From: Roseovarius sp. UBA6217 | GTDB lineage: Bacteria > Pseudomonadota > Alphaproteobacteria > Rhodobacterales > Rhodobacteraceae | Reading direction: 5' to 3' | DNA length: 64,000 nucleotides | NCBI GenBank assembly: GCA_002421985.1 | Contig: DISF01000043.1 | Span: 13,088-77,087, forward strand | Shown: in pieces, positions 57,464 through 64,000 of the stretch | Layout: each line of letters begins with the position of its first letter | Numbering within the stretch: the first letter of the stretch is position 1 | Notes under the pieces: generated by a model | Seen by the model: the letters and a program-made list of their open reading frames with translations, nothing else | Databases searched by the model: none | Told to the model about the DNA's origin: nothing | Made by a program: the position numbers and the translations under genes

Positions 57464-57813
57464 CAACCTTCAGATTGACGGCAACGGCGCTGGATGCACG
57501 GCAGCTTGAGGACGGGGTGCGCGCGGCCTGGGTGGAGGCGCTGGCCGATCCACGGGCCGGGGCGCTTCTGGAACGCGAGGGCGTCAAGGACACCGACGCG
57601 CTCGCCAGAGCAAAGATCGCGGTCGACATGACTGGCGGAGACATCGCCGCCGACTGGGTGGGCGATGCGCTCGTCAAGATCGGGGTCACCGTCGCGAGCG
57701 GCGCGGTGCTCAAGCTCTTTGATGAATTCGTGATGCCGAAGCTCAAGGAGCGTTTTGGCGCAGATGTGGTCGGCGAGACCATCATAGAACATCATAGAAC
57801 AAGGGGATGGCGT
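57460..57813 (+). CDS. ORF upstream of the autotransporter, fused by a tandem duplication
   Basis: About 115 aa of helical-looking protein (MTTFRLTATALDARQLEDG, VKIGVTVASGAVLKLFDEF, VMPKLKERFGADVVGE) precede the autotransporter. In the present sequence its frame runs on into the autotransporter. Removing one copy of the 10-base repeat at 57781-57800 restores an end of EQGDGV and a TGA that overlaps the autotransporter ATG as ATGA, the same pattern as its neighbours. It therefore looks like an independent gene that lost its stop. Family not recognised. Confidence 0.55.
57781..57800. repeat. Perfect 10-base tandem duplication
   Basis: ATCATAGAAC occurs twice in a row. Because 10 is not a multiple of 3, it shifts the frame of the upstream ORF, and the shifted frame happens to enter the autotransporter frame. 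A recent slippage event, and possibly a phase-variation site, though two units is very short. Confidence 0.85.
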
Positions 57814-60800
57814 ATGACTTTTGTCGGAGACAGGGCCACTAGCACAGGTTCTGCAAATGTACAGATGCGTCGACGGCCGGGGCTGGCAATGGGTGTGTCG
57901 GCCTTGGCGCTGATTGTAGGTGCGGGTGCGATGCTTGCCGCTTCGCCCGCATCGGCACAGTACCTGATCAGCAATGGCGACACCGAGGTGGTAGATGGCT
58001 CTGGAGATGGCACGACCGGAACCCTTGATAGCCCTTGGACTGTGCCTGGTACCGGCTCTCTTGTCGTTGGCGACAATGCCTTTGGTAATAACGACGATGG
58101 TATTCTCATTATCCGTGGCGGTGGCCAGGTTGATAGTAGCACAGCCGCAATCGGTCGTTTGGACAACGGGATCGGCAAAGTCACGGTCACGGGCGATTCT
58201 ACCTGGATAAATATTCACAACATGGAGGTCGGGGATAGCAATCTTGGCACCTTGATGATCTCTGATGGAGGAACGGTCGAAAGTGGCATCGTCCGTCTCG
58301 GCTTTTTTCAGGCGGCCCATGGGACGATAACGGTCGACGGCGCGGATTCGGAACTGACGGCATCGGGCTCAGCATCGTTGCCGACGGGGTATCTGGATAT
58401 TGGATATTGGGGGCATGGTACTCTGGAAGTCTCCAACGGAGCCGCAGTCCGGAGTGAGATCGGCCGATTAGGTGTATTTTCTCTCGGTGGCACTCCTTCT
58501 CTTGGCGAAGTCACAATCACGAGCGGCTCGACCTGGACGAATACGCAAGCGATAGAAGTCGGAAGTTCAGGCCATGGCACCTTGACGATCTCCGGTGGAG
58601 GAACGGTCGAGAGCGAAACAGGGATAATCGGCCGTTTTGACGGCTCGAATGGATCGGTGACGATAGCGGGACCAAATTCGCGGTGGATCAACGAAGAAAT
58701 CATCCGTGTTGGGCAACAGGGCCGAGCCGAATTGCGGATCGAGAACGGCGGTTACGTCCGCAGTGGCACGGGCGTCATCGGGCCAATTTCCGGATACGGC
58801 GAACACGGTGAGGTGATTGTCACCGGAACTGGTTCTCTCTGGGAGATTACGACCGGATTTTCAGATCCGGGCCTTTCGATTGGTTATAACGGTCAAGGTG
58901 CCTTGACTCTTACCGACGGCGGCAAGGTTACCGTCAATCAGGTTATCCTGGGAGAGGCAACCCATTTTGGATTGGACCGTGGAATTGGAACGCTCAACAT
59001 AGGTTCGGCAGCGGGAGATACTGCGGCGGCCGCAGGTATCCTTGAAGCGCCCGGCGGTCTGATCTTTGGGAATGACACTGGCACTTTGGTGTTCAACCAC
59101 ACGGACGGGGATTACATATTCGGGCTGGATGTTGCCCGTTCCGGCCCGGGTGATCACGGCACCACGACCATTCGTCACCAGAACGGCACGACGACCTACA
59201 CGGGCGACGGCTCGGCCTTCACCGGCACGACCAATATCACGGGCGGCAGGCTCAATGTCACCGACAGCCTTGGCGGCAGCATGTATGTGGGGCCGGGCAC
59301 ACTGGGCGGCACTGGCGAGGTTGGCGACGTCAACGTCTCCAATGGCGGCGCGATATCGCCGGGCGTTGGCGATATTGGCACGCTTACCTTGAACAATCTG
59401 ACGCTGGCCGGGTCCGCGCAGCTCCACTTCGACCTCGGCACGCCGGGAGCGAGCGACCTGATCGTGGTCAACAACGACCTGACGCTGAACGGTGCGCTGC
59501 ATGTCACCGACGCCGGGGGTTTTGGCAATGGTGAATACACGCTGATTCAATACGGCAATCTCGTCGCTGATAACACGCTCGCCATCGGCTCCATGCCCGA
59601 CCCGGATCTCACCTACATCGTTGCATCCGGCACAGTGGGGACAGGCCCCGGCGAAGTGATCCTCACCGTTTCGGGCGGCGCGGCGGGCACCAATCAGTAC
59701 TGGGATGGCTCCGGTCCGTTCGGCAATGGCGTCGTCAATGGCGGCACTGGCGTCTGGAACACGGCCAACACCAACTGGACCGATCAGGACGGCAATGCAA
59801 CCGAACGCTGGGGCGGCGATTTCGCGATCTTTGGCGGTTCGGCGGGTACGGTGACGGTGGAAGGATCGCAAGCCTTTACCGGTATGCAGTTCCTGACCGG
59901 CGGCTACACAATCGACGCCAGCGCGGGAGGCGAACTGGTCGCCAATCTCGCCAATACCAATATCCGCATTGCCAGTGGCACCGCCACGATCTCCGCGCCG
60001 ATCACAGGCACGGGCGGGCTGGTGAAGCAGGAAGGCGGCACGCTCGTCCTTGTTGGCGACAACGCCTATGCGGGCGACACGCGCATCATGGACGGGGTTC
60101 TGCGCGTCGAGGGCGGTGCGGCGCTCGGCCAGGGGGAGGTGAGCGTTGATGGCGCTGGCGGTTTGCTCGATGTCGCGGCCGGGGGCGTCGTGGATGGGCT
60201 GAACATCACCGTCAACGCAGGAGGAGCGGGTCTTGGCGCGCGGCTTGGCAATGGGAGCAGTGCCGCCGGGTCCACGCTTGTGGCCAATGGCGGCGGGATC
60301 AACATTCTTGCGGGGGCAGATATCACGGGGGCCAATCTCGAAGCTTATGGCTCCAGCGAGATATGGGTCTATTTCGACACCACGGGTGCCCAGACACACA
60401 CGGTTGCGTCCCTTGGGGGGGATGGCGGGGTTCACCTGCTCGGAGATGGCGGCGACGTTCTCGCAATCTCGTCGGGCACTGCCAGCACGTTCGCGGGCGT
60501 GATCAGTGGCGATGCCGGGCTGACCAAGACCGGTGTCGGCGCTCTCACCCTGACCGGGGATAACACCTACACGGGCCTGACGACACTCCAGGGCGGAGCC
60601 TGGCTTTACCTCGGCGATGGCGGCGAAGGCGGATCGATCGCCGGTGATGTGCAGATCGACAGCGGCGCGCTCTATTTCAATCGCTCCGACGACTTCACTT
60701 TTGCGGGTCAGATCACCGGCACGAATTCTGCCCATCTGCGCCAGAATGGGGATGGCACGACAACGCTTACCGGCGACAATAGCGGGTTCAATGGCAACTC

Positions 60801-62475
60801 CGTAATCGTCAGCGCAGGCAGGCTGGTGATCGCCGATGGCAGCACGCTCGGAATGGGTGGAGCCGGTATCATCAACGTTCAGTCCGGCGGCGCACTGGGC
60901 GGTCGAGGAACGATTGTCACGCCAACTCTGAACGTCAATGGCCGGTTAACCCCTGGCGAGGACATGCTTGGCACGCTCAACGTCACCGGCGATGTGAACT
61001 TCGGTCCAGAGTCTGTGTTTGTGGCGCGTATTGCCTCGAACGGCGACAATGATGCGTTGGACCTCACAGGCCAGGCCAGCCTCGCGGGCAATGTCGAGGT
61101 TGCCGCCATCGACCCCCATGTCTCATATGTTGATGGTCAGACCTATACGATCCTGACCGCCACCGATCCGCTGGTGGGCACGTTTGCAGATGCAACCATG
61201 CTCAACCACTCGGCCTTCTTGACGCCGACGCTGACGCACAATGCCGACAATGTCGTGCTCACCATCGGCGTAACGGCGGATTTCACCACGGTGGCGCAGA
61301 CCTTCAACCAGTTGCAGGCCTCCTCGGCGCTGAACGGGCTCGGACAGACCGGCGATGCGCTGACCGTCTTCAACGAGATCGCGATGCTCGGTCCCGATCA
61401 GGCGCGCCGTGCTTTCGATCTGACCTCGGGCGAGATCCACGCTTCCGGCCAGCATGTGATTGACCAGACCTTCGGCTTGTTCAACCGCACGCTGCGCCAG
61501 CAGGGCACGGCCGGAATCGGTGGTTTCGGCGGCACTGGTGTCATCACTGCGCCGCTCGGCTATGCTGCACCCTCGCGGGCCGCTGCCGGTGTTGGCGCCA
61601 TCGACGATGCAACGGCCACCCATGCGCCCAGCCGAGTGGCCAATGCCTGGCTCACCCCGCTGGGCGGGCGCGGCACCATCGACGGCGACGGCAACGCCGC
61701 AACCCTCGACTGGTGGAACGCCGGGCTTGCCGGCGGTTATGAAGGCCAGATCGATCTGGGCGCGGGCACTGGTTTTGCCGGGATCGGCCTGGGCTATATC
61801 CGCAGCCACGGTTCGGTCGATGCGCGGCTCTCGAGCGTCGATGCCGATGGCTTCCATATCGGCGTCTATGGCGCATGGGAGGATGGGGCATGGCGGCTGG
61901 CCGGCTCGCTGGCCTATGCGGCAAACCGCATCTCGACCGAGCGCAACATCATGTTCGGTGGCCTGAACCGCACGGCAGAGGCCGACTACTGGACGCATTC
62001 GATCGGTTTTTCGGGCGAGGCCGCCTACGGCATGGACATGGGCGGCGGCACGACGCTTTTGCCGCTCTTCACACTCGATGCCGGCTGGTCGGGGCATGAC
62101 GGTTTTACCGAGCGGGGGGCGGATGCGCTGAACCTGACGGCAGGCGCGGAAAGCTGGACGCGCCTCGATACCGGCCTCGGGATCGGCATCAGCCACGTGG
62201 TGCCTACCGAAACCGGTCGTCTGGTTCTCGAAGGCCGGGCGGTGTGGGAGCACGCCTTTGCCGATCTCGCGCCGAGCCATTCGCTCAGCTTCGCGGGCAG
62301 CCCGACAGGCTTCGATGTGCGCGGCCCGGCCGCCAGCCGCGACCGGCTGCGCATCGGTGCCGGTCTCGCCCGGGACGTCGCGCCCGACATGACCATACGG
62401 GCCAACTATGACGGCCTGTTCTCCGGCGACCAGTCCAGCCATACCGGCTCCATCGGCCTCAACATCAGGTTCTGA
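57814..62475 (+). CDS. Large autotransporter (type V secretion)
   Basis: A 1553-aa surface protein. The ATG at 57814 is preceded by AAGGGG at good distance and gives a long signal peptide: a polar first 25 residues, then RRRPGLAMGVSALALIVGAG and cleavage after ASA. The passenger has six related beta-helix repeats (58057-59052) and later autotransporter-type repeats such as LVGDNAYAGDTRIMDG and LTGDNTYTGLTTLQGG. The C-terminal barrel of about 278 residues starts near ANAWLTPLGGRG and ends in a terminal Phe (SIGLNIRF). Adhesion or biofilm roles are typical, but the ligand is unknown. Confidence 0.88.
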   Translation: MTFVGDRATSTGSANVQMRRRPGLAMGVSALALIVGAGAMLAASPASAQYLISNGDTEVVDGSGDGTTGTLDSPWTVPGTGSLVVGDNAFGNNDDGILIIRGGGQVDSSTAAIGRLDNGIGKVTVTGDSTWINIHNMEVGDSNLGTLMISDGGTVESGIVRLGFFQAAHGTITVDGADSELTASGSASLPTGYLDIGYWGHGTLEVSNGAAVRSEIGRLGVFSLGGTPSLGEVTITSGSTWTNTQAIEVGSSGHGTLTISGGGTVESETGIIGRFDGSNGSVTIAGPNSRWINEEIIRVGQQGRAELRIENGGYVRSGTGVIGPISGYGEHGEVIVTGTGSLWEITTGFSDPGLSIGYNGQGALTLTDGGKVTVNQVILGEATHFGLDRGIGTLNIGSAAGDTAAAAGILEAPGGLIFGNDTGTLVFNHTDGDYIFGLDVARSGPGDHGTTTIRHQNGTTTYTGDGSAFTGTTNITGGRLNVTDSLGGSMYVGPGTLGGTGEVGDVNVSNGGAISPGVGDIGTLTLNNLTLAGSAQLHFDLGTPGASDLIVVNNDLTLNGALHVTDAGGFGNGEYTLIQYGNLVADNTLAIGSMPDPDLTYIVASGTVGTGPGEVILTVSGGAAGTNQYWDGSGPFGNGVVNGGTGVWNTANTNWTDQDGNATERWGGDFAIFGGSAGTVTVEGSQAFTGMQFLTGGYTIDASAGGELVANLANTNIRIASGTATISAPITGTGGLVKQEGGTLVLVGDNAYAGDTRIMDGVLRVEGGAALGQGEVSVDGAGGLLDVAAGGVVDGLNITVNAGGAGLGARLGNGSSAAGSTLVANGGGINILAGADITGANLEAYGSSEIWVYFDTTGAQTHTVASLGGDGGVHLLGDGGDVLAISSGTASTFAGVISGDAGLTKTGVGALTLTGDNTYTGLTTLQGGAWLYLGDGGEGGSIAGDVQIDSGALYFNRSDDFTFAGQITGTNSAHLRQNGDGTTTLTGDNSGFNGNSVIVSAGRLVIADGSTLGMGGAGIINVQSGGALGGRGTIVTPTLNVNGRLTPGEDMLGTLNVTGDVNFGPESVFVARIASNGDNDALDLTGQASLAGNVEVAAIDPHVSYVDGQTYTILTATDPLVGTFADATMLNHSAFLTPTLTHNADNVVLTIGVTADFTTVAQTFNQLQASSALNGLGQTGDALTVFNEIAMLGPDQARRAFDLTSGEIHASGQHVIDQTFGLFNRTLRQQGTAGIGGFGGTGVITAPLGYAAPSRAAAGVGAIDDATATHAPSRVANAWLTPLGGRGTIDGDGNAATLDWWNAGLAGGYEGQIDLGAGTGFAGIGLGYIRSHGSVDARLSSVDADGFHIGVYGAWEDGAWRLAGSLAYAANRISTERNIMFGGLNRTAEADYWTHSIGFSGEAAYGMDMGGGTTLLPLFTLDAGWSGHDGFTERGADALNLTAGAESWTRLDTGLGIGISHVVPTETGRLVLEGRAVWEHAFADLAPSHSLSFAGSPTGFDVRGPAASRDRLRIGAGLARDVAPDMTIRANYDGLFSGDQSSHTGSIGLNIRF
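58057..59052 (+). repeat. Six tandem beta-helix repeats in the autotransporter passenger
   Basis: Each unit is 50-60 residues, with pattern GTLTISGGGTVES...G..G and later W....I.VG..G.G. Examples are GTLMISDGGTVESG, GTLEVSNGAAVRSE, GTLTISGGGTVESE and GALTLTDGGKVTV. The repeats are diverged at DNA level, so unequal recombination is not recent. Confidence 0.7.
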
Positions 62476-62498
62476 CCATTTTCCGAAAGGGATCATCA

Positions 62499-63047
62499 AT
62501 GTCGAAAATCTTGAAACATGGGCGGGCCGTTCTGGCGGCAACACTCTGTACCGCGCTTGCCGCTTGCCAGACCACCACGGGGACACAGGCCGGCCTCAAT
62601 GGTAGCAGCGGAGACCGGGCATTTTGCGAGGAACGCCCAGTGGTCTGCGCCCTGATCGGCGCGGTGGTCATCGGAGGTGTCGTTGCCATCGCCTCGAACA
62701 GTGGAGGTGGCGGAGGCGCCTCTGCCGGTGGTGGAACAGGTGGCACCGGGGGAGGCGGAAATGTCGGAAATGCATCGGACATCCGCCTCAAGAGCGACGT
62801 GCGGTTCGTCGAACAGCTTGAGAACGGGATCAATCTCTATGCCTTCCGCTATACGGGCGACAACCGCGTGTTCGTGGGCGTGAACGCAGCGGAAATCCAG
62901 GCCGATCCGCGCTATGCACATGCGATCATCAATCTCGGGGACGATTTCCTTGGCGTCGATTATCAGGCCCTCGGTCTCGAGATGGTCAACGAGGCCGAAA
63001 TGCGCGCGGCCAGCGATGCGGCCATTGCGAGGGCCTTGGCCTCATAG
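62499..63047 (+). CDS. Lipoprotein with Peptidase-S74-like C-terminus
   Basis: A 182-aa protein. The lipobox LAAC places the acylated Cys at residue 23. A glycine-rich linker (about 69-90) follows a hydrophobic stretch at 50-65. From residue 92 the segment NASDIRLKSDVRFVEQLENG matches the start of intramolecular-chaperone (S74) domains; Ser93 and Lys98 are in the positions of the S74 catalytic Ser/Lys pair. VGVNAAEIQADPRYA follows. AAAGGG precedes the ATG; 23 bases after the autotransporter stop. Confidence 0.75.
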   Translation: MSKILKHGRAVLAATLCTALAACQTTTGTQAGLNGSSGDRAFCEERPVVCALIGAVVIGGVVAIASNSGGGGGASAGGGTGGTGGGGNVGNASDIRLKSDVRFVEQLENGINLYAFRYTGDNRVFVGVNAAEIQADPRYAHAIINLGDDFLGVDYQALGLEMVNEAEMRAASDAAIARALAS

Positions 63048-63075
63048 GCCATGGTGATCTTACCGGAGGGGCGCG

Positions 63076-63513
63076 ATGCGTATTCCGTCATTGACCGCTG
63101 TCGCGGCGCTGGTCTCGTTGCCAGCGTCGGCCTTTGCCCAGATGCAGGAGCTTTCTGGCCAGTGGAGTTGCCAATATGGCTATGCCGAGTATACCGCGCA
63201 GGGCTATCTGCGCGGGCATACGCGTGAATTCAATGCAGTCCTTTATGCAAATGGCGGCTTTGATGCTTCGGGATACATATCGAGCGGCGCGGGCGTCGAA
63301 GGTTTTCAAGCCCAGGGCCAGTGGCTGTACCATCCTCAAACCAACGAGATCGCGGCGCAGGGGGCAAGTGTTCAGCAATCCGGTATGCAGATGCCGTTTG
63401 CTTTCGGCGGTGTCGTCGCACCAGGCGGGCGGGGGTTTCAGATGAATGAGGAAATGCCCCACAGCACAGGACGGTATGTGGCGCAGCGCCTGACCGTCCT
63501 TTGCCAGCGATAG
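63076..63513 (+). CDS. Secreted protein, unknown function
   Basis: A 145-aa protein with a signal peptide MRIPSLTAVAALVSLPASAF (cleavage after AFA). The mature part is small, beta-rich and contains two cysteines (QWSCQYG near residue 31 and a C-terminal LCQR), which may be disulfide-linked. GGAGGGG precedes the ATG. No family recognised. Cotranscribed with the preceding lipoprotein and the IalB-like gene. Confidence 0.65.
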   Translation: MRIPSLTAVAALVSLPASAFAQMQELSGQWSCQYGYAEYTAQGYLRGHTREFNAVLYANGGFDASGYISSGAGVEGFQAQGQWLYHPQTNEIAAQGASVQQSGMQMPFAFGGVVAPGGRGFQMNEEMPHSTGRYVAQRLTVLCQR

Positions 63514-63953
63514 AACGCCGGACCGCTCCGAACGTTTCATCAATCCGCAAATCGTATCATAGCCTGATTGGAGGAGCGGTTCTTCTCGGCGTTTTCCTTC
63601 CCGTTTCTGCGCTTGGCCAGGGCCTGCCGGGCGGCGCGACCACGCTCAACGAAACCCATGGCGACTGGGCAGTCGGATGTTCTGCACCCGAAGGAAACCC
63701 GCGCTGCGTCATGAGCCAGGCACAGTTCACCGGTGAGAGCCGCCAGCGTGTGTTGACGGTCGAGTTGCGCGCACCCGAGGGCGATGCTGTCAGCGGTGTG
63801 CTTGTCCTGCCTTTTGGCCTCCATCTGGATGATGGCGTGAGCCTTGCCGTATCGCTATTACTGCTGTTCCAAAAAGCTGAAACAAGGTCCTTCGAGCTGT
63901 CGCGGATTGCGTATGCCGATGCAGAGCCTGGACAATATCGTGATGGCGCATAA
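63501..63953 (+). CDS. IalB-family protein with abnormal C-terminus
   Basis: A 150-aa invasion-associated locus B family protein. The signal peptide SLIGGAVLLGVFLPVSALGQ and the body NETHGDWAVGCSAPEGNPRC then VLVLPFGLHLDDGVSLAV agree with IalB. The usual C-terminal part with a CLPxGC cysteine motif is missing; instead the frame continues SLLLLFQKAETRSFELSR and ends, so the gene seems truncated and joined to foreign sequence. No ATG is in frame at the start; a TTG at 63501 overlaps the previous stop. Confidence 0.6.
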   Translation: MPAIERRTAPNVSSIRKSYHSLIGGAVLLGVFLPVSALGQGLPGGATTLNETHGDWAVGCSAPEGNPRCVMSQAQFTGESRQRVLTVELRAPEGDAVSGVLVLPFGLHLDDGVSLAVSLLLLFQKAETRSFELSRIAYADAEPGQYRDGA

Positions 63954-64000
63954 TGAGGGGAATATCCTGCCGCCTGATCGTATGCGACGGCTATGCCCCA

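Noticed and set aside
58861..60735. A 624-codon minus-strand frame inside the autotransporter
   Set aside because: It mirrors the Gly/Thr/Asn-rich repeats of the passenger and contains no recognisable domain.
63913..64000. Possible new frame starting MPMQSLDNIVMAHNEG to the right edge
   Set aside because: Only 29 codons are visible, there is no ribosome site, and it overlaps the IalB frame, so it cannot be supported.

Overview
The window is GC-rich, densely packed DNA of the Rhodobacterales (Roseobacter/Rhodobacter) type. Supporting signs are the family content (DUF1467, an AB-fused Mrp antiporter, ctaB/ctaG/ctaE split from ctaD), many 4-base ATGA stop/start overlaps, a GTTC-N7-GTTC alphaproteobacterial SOS box and a TTGAT-N4-ATCAA FNR box. 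No rRNA genes, CRISPR array or intact insertion sequence were seen. There is one tRNA, tRNA-Leu(CAA).

Layout, left half. 1-6216: folate cyclo-ligase, a divergent NsrR-like Rrf2 regulator, then histidine genes hisB-hisH-hisA-hisF-hisE interrupted by a frameshifted DUF2147 relic, a small membrane protein and an opposite-strand DUF302 gene. 6285-10293: DUF808 protein and a copA-cueR copper export operon with a CueR-type promoter. 10430-15685: tatABC plus a DUF815 ATPase, prfB and selO. 15744-24331: tRNA-Leu, YqaA/DsbB membrane proteins, ndk, an ABC-F ATPase, class I aldolase, and a molybdenum hydroxylase operon (FAD, 2Fe-2S, Mo subunits) ending in a MoaD/ThiS-like carrier. 24689-33018: ribD-nrdR, a TerB-like protein, and a LysR regulator divergent from the ugpBAEC glycerol-3-phosphate importer.

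Layout, right half. 33253-39162: a six-gene Mrp Na+/H+ antiporter operon. 39338-44483: NUDIX hydrolases, nitroreductase, EI24 protein, DUF1467, methylmalonyl-CoA epimerase, a stand-alone receiver protein and a VCBS protein. 44488-45967: 2Fe-2S ferredoxin, a DnaE2-like OB-fold protein behind an SOS box, a pair of palindromic elements and a peptidoglycan-binding lipoprotein. 46059-53558, minus strand: GNAT, M16 protease, thrC, SURF1, then ctaE, ctaG, a small ORF, cyoE and ctaC (cytochrome oxidase assembly and subunits). 53779-55200: tldD.

After tldD the character changes. 55201-55879 is AT-richer, almost gene-free and full of hairpins; it holds a 31-codon membrane peptide gene and two intrinsic terminators. 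An apparent island follows: an AraC-type regulator, a minimal LuxR-type HTH gene, two small ORFs joined by ATGA overlaps, a large autotransporter, a lipoprotein ending in a Peptidase-S74-like segment, a secreted protein and an IalB-family protein with an abnormal C-terminus. I regard this island as the best candidate for an undescribed surface system. A perfect 10-base tandem duplication at 57781-57800 appears to have fused the small ORF in front of the autotransporter into its reading frame.

Other points worth a second look are a roughly 170-base dispersed repeat present twice (33054 and 40526), the SOS-box/OB-fold gene at 44924-45315, and the DUF2147 relic inside the histidine genes. All family assignments come from reading motifs by eye; no database search was run.
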